Of a stretch of 64,000 bases of DNA, positions 44,808 to 53,407 are shown piece after piece. The stretch is taken from positions 6,696,001-6,760,000 of the forward strand of contig NZ_CP030051.1 of NCBI RefSeq assembly GCF_004114975.1, given 5' to 3'. Each line of letters begins with the position of its first letter. The first letter of the stretch is position 1. The notes beneath the pieces are model-generated. The model was not told where the DNA came from. It saw only the letters and a program-made list of their open reading frames with translations, and made no database searches. The position numbers were made by a program, and so were the translations under genes. Origin of the DNA: Bradyrhizobium guangdongense. Lineage in GTDB: Bacteria; Pseudomonadota; Alphaproteobacteria; Rhizobiales; Xanthobacteraceae.

Positions 44808-45352
44808 CACCTTTGCACCCCGGGCGAGCCGGTCAGCCTGTCCCGCGCGAGCTCGAACGAGCGCCGCGCCGGCTCACCCAGCGGACCGAACAGGGAGGCC
44901 AATTCTCCGGCGAGATCGAGCCCGGCATCGTCGATCGCATTGCGCAGGGCGAGCACCGCCTCCATGTCGCCTTCGATTCCGAGCTGACGCGAGAACATCA
45001 GCGCATCGCCATCCACCCGGCCCTCGACCAGGGCAAGCAGATTCGCAAGCGAGGCGGAGATGCGAGCGTCGAGACTTTGCGGCAGCTCGCGCACCACCAG
45101 AAGCCGCGGTGGGGCGGCCTCGACGACGAACGCAAACGGCAGGTCCACCGGCTTGATCCCGAACCGCGCGCGCCGATGTTCGCCGAGCCTGTCGAGCAGG
45201 CCGGGGTGGCGCCTGAGAATCCTCTGCAGGAAGCCGCTGAGAGCAAGTTGCAGCGGCAACAGCGGCAAAGGACGGATCGCGAGGGCGAGAAGCGGCGGGA
45301 TGGTCGGCAAGGGGCGGGACGCGACGGACGAATGACTGGACGAATGACTCAT
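44807..45352 (-). CDS. ubiT: UbiT-like SCP2-domain accessory factor for anaerobic ubiquinone synthesis
   Basis: The 181-residue protein (ATG 45352) contains an SCP2 lipid-binding domain (about 50-150) with LRRHPGLLDRL and the acidic IEGDMEAVLALRNAIDDAG segment. UbiT binds polyprenyl intermediates for the oxygen-independent pathway. It is first in the operon with ubiU and ubiV, and the 99-base spacer to ubiD contains an FNR/FixK-like site. The N-terminus is Ser-rich and poorly conserved. Confidence 0.9.
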   Translation of the reverse strand: MSHSSSHSSVASRPLPTIPPLLALAIRPLPLLPLQLALSGFLQRILRRHPGLLDRLGEHRRARFGIKPVDLPFAFVVEAAPPRLLVVRELPQSLDARISASLANLLALVEGRVDGDALMFSRQLGIEGDMEAVLALRNAIDDAGLDLAGELASLFGPLGEPARRSFELARDRLTGSPGVQR

Positions 45353-45385
45353 GGGATCATCTGAGCCGATTGCGCGCCGATGTAT

Positions 45386-45399
45386 TTGACCGGGAACAA
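45386..45399. promoter_or_regulatory. FNR/FixK-like binding site between ubiTUV and ubiDX
   Basis: TTGAC-CGGG-AACAA fits the FNR/FixK pattern TTGAY-N4-RTCAA at nine of ten core positions (one mismatch in the right half). It lies 34 bases before the ubiT start and 53 before ubiD. Low-oxygen control of an oxygen-independent ubiquinone locus is the expected logic. Confidence 0.6.
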
Positions 45400-45451
45400 T
45401 GAAGAGCAAAATCACGCCGGCTAGCTTTCGTCCTTTCGGGAGAGTTTCCGC

Positions 45452-46969
45452 TTGCAACGTGATGTTCCGCGCCTTCGCGATCTGTCCGACTTCGTGCGTT
45501 TCCTTGAAGGCAAGGGCCAGTTGCGACGCATTCGCGAGCCCGTCTCCGTGGTTCACGAGATCACGGAGATTCACCGCCGTGTCATCGGCGAGAACGGCCC
45601 TGCACTATTGTTCGAGCGGCCGGTCAAGGCCGACGGCCTACCATCCGGCATGCCGCTGCTGACCAATCTGTTCGGCACGGTTGAGCGGACCGCATGGGGC
45701 ATGGGCATCACGCCCGACAGGCTCGGCGAACTCGGTACGATGATGGCCGAGCTGCGTGCGCCGCGTCCCCCGCACGGCATTCGCGACGCCTGGCACAAGC
45801 TGCCGCTGGCGCGCGCCGCGCTCGCGACCCGGCCACGATCGCGTGCCGCCGCGCCGGTGCAGGATCGCGCCGTGATGGGCGAGGACATCGATCTTGCAAG
45901 ACTGCCGGCGCAGATCTGCTGGCCGGGCGAGCCCGCGCCGCTGATCACTTGGCCGCTGGTGATCACCACCCCTCCTGACACGGCGGCATCGGACCAGGAG
46001 GAGAATGTCGGCGTCTATCGCATGCAGATCCTCGGCCGCGACCGCGCCATCATCCGCTGGCTCGCGCATCGCGGCGGCGCGCGGCATCATCAGCAATGGA
46101 AGGCGCGTGGACGCGACATGCCGGTTGCAATCGTGATCGGCGCCGACCCCGCGACCATCCTCGCCGCCGTGCTGCCGCTGCCCGAGACCATCTCGGAGCT
46201 GCGCTTCGCCGGCATCCTCCGCGGCGAGCGGCCCGAGCTGACGCCATGTCTCACCTTGCCGCTCGAAGTCCCCGCGACGGCCGAGATCGTCATTGAAGGT
46301 TTTGTGTCGGCCACCGAAACCGCTGCGGAGGGGCCCTACGGCGACCACACCGGCTACTACAATTCGGTCGAGGAGTTTCCGGTGCTCAAGGTCACCGCGA
46401 TCACCTCGCGGCAGCAGCCGATCTATCTGTCGACCTTCACGGGCCGGGCGCCCGACGAGCCGTCGCGGATCGGCGAAGCCCTGAATGAATTGTTCGTGCC
46501 ACTGATCAAGCAGCAATTCCCCGAGGTGACCGATTGCTGGCTGCCGCCGGAGACATGCTCCTACCGGGTCGCCATCGCATCCATCAAGAAGCGCTATCCC
46601 GGCCAGGCACGGCGCCTGATGCTGGGCCTGTGGTCCATGCTGCCGCAGTTCAACTATACAAAGTTCCTGATCGTGGTCGACGACGATATCGACGTCCGCG
46701 ACTGGCGCGAGGTGATGTGGGCCGTCGCGACGCGGAGCGACAGCTCGCGCGATCTCGTCACGCTCACTGACACGCCGATCGACTATCTCGACTTCGCCTC
46801 GCCGAAATCCGGGCTCGGCGGCAAGCTCGGGATCGATGCCACCACGAAGATGCCGCCCGAGACGGAGCGGGCCTGGGGCGCGCCGCTGGCGATGGATCCG
46901 GCCGTGATCGCCAGGGTCGATGCGATGTGGCCTGTGCTTGGACTGAGCGGACTGCGGGAACCGGCATGA
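45452..46969 (+). CDS. ubiD: UbiD-family prenylated-FMN decarboxylase
   Basis: The 505-residue protein starts at TTG with GGGAGAG upstream. UbiD features include LLTNLFGTVERTAWGMG, GGARHHQQWKARG, a region with the active-site Arg and Glu (ETAAEGPYGDHTGYYN, SATETAAEGP) and FTGRAPDEPSRIGEA. It decarboxylates 4-hydroxybenzoate-type prenylated precursors using prenylated FMN from UbiX. Its position next to ubiTUV argues for ubiquinone synthesis, though a separate aromatic-acid decarboxylase role cannot be excluded. Confidence 0.92.
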   Translation: MQRDVPRLRDLSDFVRFLEGKGQLRRIREPVSVVHEITEIHRRVIGENGPALLFERPVKADGLPSGMPLLTNLFGTVERTAWGMGITPDRLGELGTMMAELRAPRPPHGIRDAWHKLPLARAALATRPRSRAAAPVQDRAVMGEDIDLARLPAQICWPGEPAPLITWPLVITTPPDTAASDQEENVGVYRMQILGRDRAIIRWLAHRGGARHHQQWKARGRDMPVAIVIGADPATILAAVLPLPETISELRFAGILRGERPELTPCLTLPLEVPATAEIVIEGFVSATETAAEGPYGDHTGYYNSVEEFPVLKVTAITSRQQPIYLSTFTGRAPDEPSRIGEALNELFVPLIKQQFPEVTDCWLPPETCSYRVAIASIKKRYPGQARRLMLGLWSMLPQFNYTKFLIVVDDDIDVRDWREVMWAVATRSDSSRDLVTLTDTPIDYLDFASPKSGLGGKLGIDATTKMPPETERAWGAPLAMDPAVIARVDAMWPVLGLSGLREPA

Positions 46970-47550
46970 GCGCGCGGCACGACGTGATCATCGGCATCAG
47001 CGGCGCCTCAGGCGCTGCGATCGGCATGCGCATCGTCGAGCGGCTCGCGGAGCATCCGGCTTGCGCGGTGCATCTGGTGATCTCGCCGGCCGGCGAGCGA
47101 ACACTCACCGAGGAGATCGGGGCCGATGCACTACCGCGGCTGCGCGGCATCGCCTTTCGCGATCACGCGCCATCGGACATCGGCGCCTGCATCGCCAGCG
47201 GCTCGTTTCCGATCGACGGCATGATCGTCGCGCCGTGCTCGATCCGCACGCTGTCGGCGATCGCCTGGGGGCAGCTCGACAATCTCTTGGTGCGCGCCGC
47301 CGACGTACAGCTCAAGGAGCGCCGGCGCCTGGTGCTTTTGGTGCGCGAGAGCCCACTGCATCTCGGGCACTTACGCACGATGGTGCAGGCGACCGAGATC
47401 GGCGCGATCATCGCTCCGCCGCTGCCTGCGTTCTATTTGAAGCCGCAATCGCTGAACGAGGTCATCGACCAGATCGCCTGCCGTGCCATCAATCTCCTGG
47501 GCCTGCCTGATGTCTCCGCACCGGCCTTGCAATGGCACGGCGAGACCTGA
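46966..47550 (+). CDS. ubiX: UbiX, flavin prenyltransferase
   Basis: The 194-residue protein starts at ATG 46966, overlapping the ubiD stop (ATGA). The flavodoxin-like fold shows VIIGISGASGAAIGMRI at the N-terminus, GMIVAPCSIRTLSAIAWG, and RRRLVLLVRESPLHLGHLRTM. It makes the prenylated FMN needed by UbiD; co-location and translational coupling fit this. Confidence 0.95.
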   Translation: MSARHDVIIGISGASGAAIGMRIVERLAEHPACAVHLVISPAGERTLTEEIGADALPRLRGIAFRDHAPSDIGACIASGSFPIDGMIVAPCSIRTLSAIAWGQLDNLLVRAADVQLKERRRLVLLVRESPLHLGHLRTMVQATEIGAIIAPPLPAFYLKPQSLNEVIDQIACRAINLLGLPDVSAPALQWHGET

Positions 47551-47598
47551 GCCGAGGCGGCGATTGCGACGGGGCCCAAAGACGTCTAACCATGCGCC

Positions 47599-48054
47599 AT
47601 GACCACATGGCGCCCTCATTCCCATATCCGGGTCGTCGCGATCGGCCTGCACTGGCGCGCCGGGCGTCTGCTCGCGGCCGAGGTGCGCGACGATGCGGGG
47701 CGGATCAAGGGCGTTCGCCCCCTCGGCGGCGAAATCGAGTTCGGCGAGAGCTGGCAGGCCGCGCTCGCACGCGAGTTCAATGAAGAGCTGGGCATTGATG
47801 TCACCATTATCGGCGCGCCGCTGATGATGGAGAACATCTTCGTCCACGAGGGGGCGACCGGACACGAAGTGATGTTCATCGCCGAAATCGCGTTTCCACG
47901 ACACGCCTTCAGCGGCCAGGACCGCATCGACTTCCGCGAGGACAACGGAGAGGAGATCGTCGCCCGCTGGTTCGATCTCGCCGATCTCGACATCGAAGGC
48001 GGCCCGCGCCTCTATCCGACCGGGTTGAAGGACTTGTTGCTCAGGCGCAATTGA
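47599..48054 (+). CDS. Nudix hydrolase
   Basis: The 151-residue protein has a complete Nudix box, GGEIEFGESWQAALAREFNEELGI split over residues about 44-67 (G-x5-E-x7-REFxEELGI), which binds Mg2+ and cleaves nucleoside diphosphates linked to another moiety. No second domain is present. It converges with the small secreted protein at 48063. The exact nucleotide is unknown. Confidence 0.92.
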   Translation: MTTWRPHSHIRVVAIGLHWRAGRLLAAEVRDDAGRIKGVRPLGGEIEFGESWQAALAREFNEELGIDVTIIGAPLMMENIFVHEGATGHEVMFIAEIAFPRHAFSGQDRIDFREDNGEEIVARWFDLADLDIEGGPRLYPTGLKDLLLRRN

Positions 48055-48062
48055 CAGCCCTG

Positions 48063-48308
48063 CTACCACCGCTCCGCGCCCGGGATTTTCTTGCGCACGG
48101 CCATGCGCTGGATCCAGATGCAGCGACGGACGGATCGATTGGAGCGCCCCACCGCGGATATCCCCTCGCCGGCCTGAAGCAGCGGCGCCACGGTCTCGCG
48201 CAGCGCGCGGCAGCGCTGAAGCTCGGCCTGCCAGTCGATGATGGCGGCCTCCGCGCCTGATGCCATCAGCGCCATGACTGTCAGGGCAACACAGGTCGTT
48301 CGCGTCAT
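48063..48308 (-). CDS. Small exported protein of unknown function
   Basis: The 81-residue product has a signal peptide (MTRTTCVALTVMALMASGAEA, cleavage after about 22) and a basic mature part with two cysteines about 40 residues apart (QRCRAL, RRCIW). Its ATG overlaps the stop of the upstream gene (ATGA), so it is co-translated with the ATC hydrolase-like protein. I do not recognise the family. Confidence 0.7.
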   Translation of the reverse strand: MTRTTCVALTVMALMASGAEAAIIDWQAELQRCRALRETVAPLLQAGEGISAVGRSNRSVRRCIWIQRMAVRKKIPGAERW

Positions 48309-48793
48309 TCATGCTCTCTTTCGTTTGATCCATCCGGAAGGCGCCGGTAGCGGAAGTCGCAATGATCGGCGCCTTGCATGATGGTCTGCGTGCGCGTGAG
48401 GCTGATATCCGGGCCGAACCCTTGCGCGGTGGCGAAATCGGCGGTGCAGATCAGGAGAAAGCCAAGCTCCGGTTCGCCTAGCGCCTTGTAGAACTCGGCA
48501 TAGGCGCAGCGCTTCACGTCGAACGCGAAAACGTCCTGGTTCTGATCGATCACGTCATAGGCGAGTGCATCATCGCGGGCATAGGTCTTGAATGCCGACG
48601 ACACCGCCGCGGCGAGATTGGTCTCGCTCTTGGCGTGCCAGAATTCCTCACCGAAGCGGCGATAGAGATCGCCGAGCGTCCTGCGCACCAGCGCGTTTGC
48701 ACGCGCCTCGCCGAGTTCGGCGTGCAGCGCCTTGACCAGCGGCACCAGGACCTGCGCCTGGATCTTTGCCTGTTCGATGACAGATATGCTCAT
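48305..48793 (-). CDS. L-2-amino-thiazoline-4-carboxylic acid hydrolase-family protein
   Basis: The 162-residue protein has the mostly helical family pattern (VKALHAELGEARANALVRRTLGDLYRRFGEEF) followed by a conserved segment with CAYAEFYKALGEPELGFLLICTADFATAQGF and ADHCDFRYRR at the C-terminus. Some members hydrolyse thiazoline carboxylate to cysteine; most are uncharacterised. ATG 48793 is chosen, and a GTG at 48820 would add nine residues. It is coupled to the small exported protein. Confidence 0.78.
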   Translation of the reverse strand: MSISVIEQAKIQAQVLVPLVKALHAELGEARANALVRRTLGDLYRRFGEEFWHAKSETNLAAAVSSAFKTYARDDALAYDVIDQNQDVFAFDVKRCAYAEFYKALGEPELGFLLICTADFATAQGFGPDISLTRTQTIMQGADHCDFRYRRLPDGSNEREHE

Positions 48794-49068
48794 GGGCGGC
48801 CCGCCTGTGAAATGGAACACACTCGAAGCTTCGCTCAGGTTGTATCATGATCAAGATGTAACCAAGGCGAACGGGGCGCACGCCCCCTATTTCTCGATTA
48901 TCTCATTCTCGAACACTGAGTTGGAGTCCCCGCGCAGGGGGAGGCGAACCATCCCTGCGACGGACATGCCCCTGGAGATCGCGATCAATTTCGAAAAATT
49001 CCGACGTCCTGCCGAGTTCGGCGGTGCGACGGCAGCCTCGCGCCTGCAGCCATCGAGAGGAACGCCCC

Positions 49069-50352
49069 ATGGACGAACCCAAGCCGCTCACCAGCGCTTT
49101 CAACAAGCATGCGAATTTTGCCATTCACCAGGTCGACAGCGTGTTCAGGGCAGCCGCGCACGCCGCCGCGCCCGCCGCCGGACCTGTTACTCTGCCGCCC
49201 ACGCTCGGGCCGCTGTCGGCCTTTACCGGCACATTCACGGGGCAGGGATTCAACACGATCTTCCGGCCGGACAGCGCGACGACACCGACCCAGATGCCGG
49301 GGCCGATCAACACCACCGACCCGCCCGACAATGTGCTGGAGTTGAACCTCACGGACGAGACGATGTCGTTCTCGAACAGTCTCGGCTCGATTCCCAATCG
49401 CGGCTCGGGGCCGCAGACCGATGCTTTCCTGAACGGCGTGCCGTATCTCCAGACCATCAACGACGTGACCACGGGAACACCGGTCGGCATTCATTTCGAG
49501 CCCGGCATCTGGCTCGCGGTGCCGCCCACCACCAATCCGCACGAGCCGTTCACCGTTGCGCGCATGGCCTCGATCCCGCACGGCACGACGATCACCGCGC
49601 AAGGCACCGCGCTCCCGGCCGTCGCCGGCAAGCCGACCATCGCAGCAATCGACATCACGCCGTTCCTTGGCGGCAATCCCGCCAACAAGATCACGTTCCA
49701 GAACCAGACCGCGGCCGACCAGACGACACGCAGGCTGCCGCAGGATCTCACCACGCTGATCGCCGCCGGCAAGCTCACCCAGGCCATGATCACCGATCCG
49801 AACACCGTGCTGCGCAACCAGATCGCGCATCAAACCATCAGCCAGACCATCGTCATCGAGACCTCGACCAGACCCGGCTCGCCGCTATCGGGCGGCCCCT
49901 TGCCGGCCGTCGCTTCGGCGGGACCGCATCCGCAGGCGCCAAACTTCGCCGGCGGCACCGCGAACATCGCATTCCTCCAGGGCGTGCCGGTGCCGCCACC
50001 GGGCGGCAACGGTGCCAACGCCAACGCCTTCCAGATGGACGCGGTGTTCTGGATCGAGACCGTGATCTACGACATCGACGTGCCGCGCATCGCGTCGGGC
50101 GAGCCGCCGATCATCCTCCAGCCCTTGCAAAAGGGCACGGTGCCGCTGGTGCCGAGCTTCGTCGTCACACTTCCGTTCGTGCCGAACAAGGCCTTTGCCG
50201 GCGGCCGCGTGCGGGTGGCGACGACGCAGATCCAATACTCGCAAAAGGTGATGCTGGATTTCAACGGCCTGAGCTGGCCGCACGTTTCCGTCGCCTCGCT
50301 GGTGCCTGCCGCGCCGGTGCCGATCCCGGAGCATCTGCTGCCGCTGACGTGA
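49069..50352 (+). CDS. Uncharacterised beta-rich protein, possibly haem-binding family
   Basis: The 427-residue product (GAGAGG before ATG) is rich in Thr, Pro, Gly and Asn. It has no signal peptide and contains FTGTFTGQGFNTIFRP, a conserved block ending FLNGVPYLQTINDVT and GIHFEPGIWLAVP, and a C-terminal FWIETVIYDIDVP. Repeated short beta strands are likely. I recall similar proteins being labelled haem-binding, but I see no obvious ligand motif, so the function is open. It stands alone between unrelated genes. Confidence 0.7.
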   Translation: MDEPKPLTSAFNKHANFAIHQVDSVFRAAAHAAAPAAGPVTLPPTLGPLSAFTGTFTGQGFNTIFRPDSATTPTQMPGPINTTDPPDNVLELNLTDETMSFSNSLGSIPNRGSGPQTDAFLNGVPYLQTINDVTTGTPVGIHFEPGIWLAVPPTTNPHEPFTVARMASIPHGTTITAQGTALPAVAGKPTIAAIDITPFLGGNPANKITFQNQTAADQTTRRLPQDLTTLIAAGKLTQAMITDPNTVLRNQIAHQTISQTIVIETSTRPGSPLSGGPLPAVASAGPHPQAPNFAGGTANIAFLQGVPVPPPGGNGANANAFQMDAVFWIETVIYDIDVPRIASGEPPIILQPLQKGTVPLVPSFVVTLPFVPNKAFAGGRVRVATTQIQYSQKVMLDFNGLSWPHVSVASLVPAAPVPIPEHLLPLT

Positions 50353-50390
50353 GCGTGGATAAGTGAGCGCAAGGCGCGGCCCGCATCCGG

Positions 50391-50948
50391 TCAGGCGCCG
50401 CTCGCGGTTGATGGCGCCTGCGCGGGGTAATCAAGCCGGCCGTCGGGCAGGATGTGCGCGGCCGGGTTGATTTTGGCCTCGTTCACCTGTCCCGGCCCGA
50501 GAATGTGAAACACGGTCTCACCGGCCGCGAGCAGATAATCGGTGATGATCCGCCGGTGACATCGCCACCACAAGGTCTCCGCGCACATGATGGCGCAGCG
50601 TTGCGCCTGTCCGAGGTCGCGCAAATGCGCGAGGCCGTCGTGAAACGCCGCGCCCATGGCGTGGTCGGCGTAATTGTGGAAGCTGTCGTTCTGCCAGAAG
50701 GCGTTGGTCTCGCGCGGCACCTCTCGCTTGCGGCTGCGCAGCCCGCCGAGCGAAGCGAGGTGCTCATAGCCGATCGCAACGGACGCAAGCGATCGCGGCA
50801 AGGTCTCGCGATTATACTGCGGGTTGGTGCGCGAGCGGGGCACGGTGCGAACATCGGCCACGAAGGTGACCGAGCTGCCTCGCAACAGCTCGACGAATTC
50901 GTCGATCGAGCGTGTCGCGTGGCCGATCGTGAAAAAGGGATGAGCCAT
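50391..50948 (-). CDS. DUF488 domain protein
   Basis: The 185-residue protein starts FFTIGHATRSIDEFVELLR and has VADVRTVPRSRTNPQYN, YEHLASLGGLR and CAIMCAETLWWRCHRRIITDYL. The Cys of MCAE and the WRCHR motif are the conserved DUF488 features. Its function is unknown, although a nucleic-acid-related role has been suggested for relatives. It follows the DUF2945 gene by 29 bases, in the same direction. Confidence 0.9.
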   Translation of the reverse strand: MAHPFFTIGHATRSIDEFVELLRGSSVTFVADVRTVPRSRTNPQYNRETLPRSLASVAIGYEHLASLGGLRSRKREVPRETNAFWQNDSFHNYADHAMGAAFHDGLAHLRDLGQAQRCAIMCAETLWWRCHRRIITDYLLAAGETVFHILGPGQVNEAKINPAAHILPDGRLDYPAQAPSTASGA

Positions 50949-50977
50949 GGGGCGCCTCGTCAGCTCGCTTGCGCCGC

Positions 50978-51193
50978 TCAGCTCTTGAGCCGCCGCAACG
51001 CCCTGCCCTTGTGCAGGGCGACGTGATCGGTCTTGTCGCTCTTGATCTCGTATTGAGGATCGTCCGGCGAGGCGTGGTGCGTGTAGCCCTTGTAGTCGAC
51101 GTCTTTGGTGTGGACGCGCAGGATATGGCCGCGCACGCGCCCGGCCTCGGAATTCCAGCTGACGTGATCGCCGCGTTTGAAGGATTTCGGCAT
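50978..51193 (-). CDS. DUF2945 (hypervirulence-associated TUDOR-domain-like) protein
   Basis: The 71-residue basic protein reads FKRGDHVSWNSEAGRVRG, then YKGYTHHASPDDPQYEIKSDKTDHVALHKGRAL, the small SH3-like fold of DUF2945. It is often found beside DUF488. Its role is unknown. Confidence 0.9.
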   Translation of the reverse strand: MPKSFKRGDHVSWNSEAGRVRGHILRVHTKDVDYKGYTHHASPDDPQYEIKSDKTDHVALHKGRALRRLKS

Positions 51194-51313
51194 GGAGGAA
51201 CAATGCCGGAGCGCCAGGGTGTGTTCCAGGGGACCGGAGCCGGACGGGTTTCTACGCCTCGCACCCCGCCGCGAATGCAGCGTCCTCGCTGGAAAGATTG
51301 AGCTCCGTCACCG

Positions 51314-52051
51314 CTACCACTTCTCGCCGAAGGGGCGGATCTCCAGCTCGAAGGTCCAGGCGCTGCGCGGCTGCTGGTAGAGCTGCCAATAGGATTCCGC
51401 GACGGAGGACGGCGGCATCAGCAGGTCGGGATTGTCGAGCGCGTTCGGACCGAGAGCTTCGAGGCGCCGCTGGCGCACCCACTCGGTGTCGACGCCGGAA
51501 TCGATGATGAGATGCGCCACGTGAATGTTCTTCGGACCCAGCTCGCGCGCCATAGCCTGAGCGACAGCGCGAAGGCCGAACTTGGCACTGGCGAAGGCGG
51601 CATAACCGCTCCCGCCGCGCAAGGACGCGGTCGCACCGGTGAAGAAGATGTTGCCCTTGCCGCGCGGCAGCATCAGCCGCGCCGCTTCGCGCCCGGCCAG
51701 AAAGCCGGAATAACAGGCCATCTCCCAGACCTTGCGGAAAACGCGCTCGGTCGTATCGAGGATCGGAAAGTTGACGTTGGCGCCGACGTTGAAGATGCAG
51801 ATTTCGAGCGGCGCGTGCCTGTCGGCCTCATTGAGGAAAGAGATGACCTCCTCCTCCTTGCGCGCATCGAGCGAGCGGGCGTGGATCTCACCTCCCGCCG
51901 CCTCGATCTCCTCGACGAGCGGCGCCAGCTTGTCGCCATTGCGCCGGCCGGCGAACACCGTGAAGCCCTCCGCGGCAAACTTCTTGGCGATCTCGGCGCC
52001 GATATAGTCGCCGGCTCCGATCACTGCGACGGTTGCGTTTCTCTTTTGCAC
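51314..52051 (-). CDS. SDR-family oxidoreductase lacking the canonical Tyr
   Basis: The 245-residue protein begins ATVAVIGAGDYIGAEIAKKF, a variant glycine motif (GAGDYIGAEIA). The usual YxxxK is FASAK within GYAAFASAKFGLRAVAQ, so the catalytic Tyr is replaced by Phe, with a Tyr four residues upstream. FTGATASLRGG supplies the Ser/Thr region. This appears normal for one SDR branch, so the protein may still be active or may be a regulator. It is divergent from an HxlR gene, with a perfect dyad between them. Confidence 0.88.
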   Translation of the reverse strand: MQKRNATVAVIGAGDYIGAEIAKKFAAEGFTVFAGRRNGDKLAPLVEEIEAAGGEIHARSLDARKEEEVISFLNEADRHAPLEICIFNVGANVNFPILDTTERVFRKVWEMACYSGFLAGREAARLMLPRGKGNIFFTGATASLRGGSGYAAFASAKFGLRAVAQAMARELGPKNIHVAHLIIDSGVDTEWVRQRRLEALGPNALDNPDLLMPPSSVAESYWQLYQQPRSAWTFELEIRPFGEKW

Positions 52052-52140
52052 GGGTCGTCTCCCGGTTGAGGTCGGTTCGATCTTCTAAAGCTGCATTGCG
52101 GGGACCGGCGTTGCGGCGCCAGCGTTGGCACCAAGCTTAT

Positions 52141-52157
52141 AGTTCTAAAATAGAACT
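52141..52157. promoter_or_regulatory. Perfect dyad, candidate HxlR operator
   Basis: AGTTCTA-AAA-TAGAACT (7-3-7) lies between the divergent SDR (start 52051) and HxlR regulator (start 52302). Its AT-rich surroundings resemble promoter DNA. HxlR-type proteins bind such short dyads as dimers. Confidence 0.65.
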
Positions 52158-52301
52158 GTCAATTTATGGCCGACTTTGCGTAGTTATGAGAGCTCGAGGC
52201 ACCTATTGTTTGGAAGTCAGTATCTATTTAGAATGAACCCAAGGGCCGCTCTGGCTTCGCGGTCGAATCGAGGCGCGCATGCGGGGCGCCGGAGTGCGTG
52301 A

Positions 52302-52805
52302 ATGAAGTGGAAAGAACTCGAGGAAGAGCCTTGTTCGATGGCCCGGACCATCGCCGTGATCGGCGATCGCTGGACGCTTCTGATCTTGCGTGAGTGCTTC
52401 CTGCGTACCCGCCGGTTCGAGGGCTTCCAGTCGGCACTCGGAATCACCCGCCACCTGCTGGCCGAACGGCTGAAGAAGCTGGTGCGGCAGGGAATCTTGC
52501 GGCGGATTCCCTACCAGGACTCGCCCAGGCGCCACGAATACATCCTGACCCAAAAGGGGCTGGATCTATATCCGATCATGATGGCGATCGTGCATTGGGG
52601 CGATATCCACATGGGCGACGAGCGCGGCAGGCCGCTGCTGCACCAGCATCGCAAATGCGGCAAGGACTTCGATCCGGTGATGGTGTGCTCGGAGTGCGGC
52701 GAGCCGCTGTCGGCCAAGGAGGTTCACACGCATCCGGGCCCGGGCGCCCGCGGCACTCAGGCGCACGCGGCCTCAAAGACCAAGGCACGCTCTCGCGCCG
52801 CTTGA
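52302..52805 (+). CDS. HxlR-family transcriptional regulator
   Basis: The 167-residue protein starts with the HxlR winged helix (CSMARTIAVIGDRWTLLILRECFLRTRRFEGFQ, with TRHLLAERLKKLVRQGIL). It continues with a zinc-like segment CGKDFD...CSECGEPLS near 115-130. The C-terminal tail is basic and Ala-rich. It is divergent from the SDR gene and probably represses it through 52141-52157. Confidence 0.92.
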   Translation: MKWKELEEEPCSMARTIAVIGDRWTLLILRECFLRTRRFEGFQSALGITRHLLAERLKKLVRQGILRRIPYQDSPRRHEYILTQKGLDLYPIMMAIVHWGDIHMGDERGRPLLHQHRKCGKDFDPVMVCSECGEPLSAKEVHTHPGPGARGTQAHAASKTKARSRAA

Positions 52806-52897
52806 GGATTGGGTTGGCGCAGCTTCAGCTCGCCTGGAAGTCTCGTGGAAACCACCCTCGGGCCGCAGGCGCGAGGCGCCCAAGTCGTTGAAGAAGG

Positions 52898-52972
52898 TGG
52901 TGGGCACGACAGGGATCGAACCTGTGACCCCTACCATGTCAAGGTAGTGCTCTCCCGCTGAGCTACGTGCCC
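52898..52972 (-). tRNA. tRNA-Val(GAC)
   Basis: The minus-strand transcript GGGCACG...CGTGCCCA-CCA (75 bases) has a seven-base acceptor stem and a D-arm with AGCTCAGC-GGGAGAGC. The anticodon stem is CTACC/GGTAG with loop TTGACAT (anticodon GAC), and the T-arm reads GGTTCGATCC. CCA is encoded. Confidence 0.97.
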
Positions 52973-53047
52973 TAAAAGTCCACTTGCGTCGGGTGGGGTC
53001 CCTATAACGGCTCAAGGGAGCGTGCGCAAGGACGGAACAAGGCCGAT

Positions 53048-53407
53048 TTAGGCCGCCAGCATCTTGTTCACTTCGCTCACCAATTCGCGCAGGTGAACGG
53101 GCTTCGACAGCACCTTGGCGTTCTTGGGGGCGTCCGAATCCGAATTCAGGGCGACCGCGGCGAAGCCGGTGATGAACATGATCTTGATATCAGGATCGAG
53201 TTCCGAGGCCCGGCGGGCGAGCTCGATGCCGTCCATCTCCGGCATCACGATGTCGGTCAGCAGCATCTCGAACGGCTCTTCCCGGAGGCGCTGATAGGCG
53301 GCCATGCCGTTGTCATGGGACGAGACCTGAAAACCGGCGTTTTCCAGCGCCTTGACCAGGAAACGGCGCATGTCGTTGTCGTCTTCGGCGAGCAGGATTT
53401 TTGCCAT
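53048..53407 (-). CDS. cpdR: CpdR, single-domain response regulator
   Basis: The 119-residue receiver has acidic residues in LLAEDDND, the phospho-acceptor Asp in LLTDIVMPEMDGIEL (about 52), the Thr in MFITGF and the Lys in VLSKPVHL. CpdR controls ClpXP-dependent proteolysis in the alphaproteobacterial cell cycle and is phosphorylated through CckA/ChpT. The neighbouring N-formylglutamate amidohydrolase gene recurs with cpdR in this group, supporting the symbol. Confidence 0.88.
   Translation of the reverse strand: MAKILLAEDDNDMRRFLVKALENAGFQVSSHDNGMAAYQRLREEPFEMLLTDIVMPEMDGIELARRASELDPDIKIMFITGFAAVALNSDSDAPKNAKVLSKPVHLRELVSEVNKMLAA

Noticed and set aside
43146..44987. 613-codon plus-strand open frame
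   Set aside because: It is antisense to ubiV and ubiU; no family similarity is visible in its translation.
48732..50366. 544-codon plus-strand frame overlapping the gene at 49069
   Set aside because: It shares the strand but is in another frame, is Arg/His-rich and lacks a ribosome-binding site.
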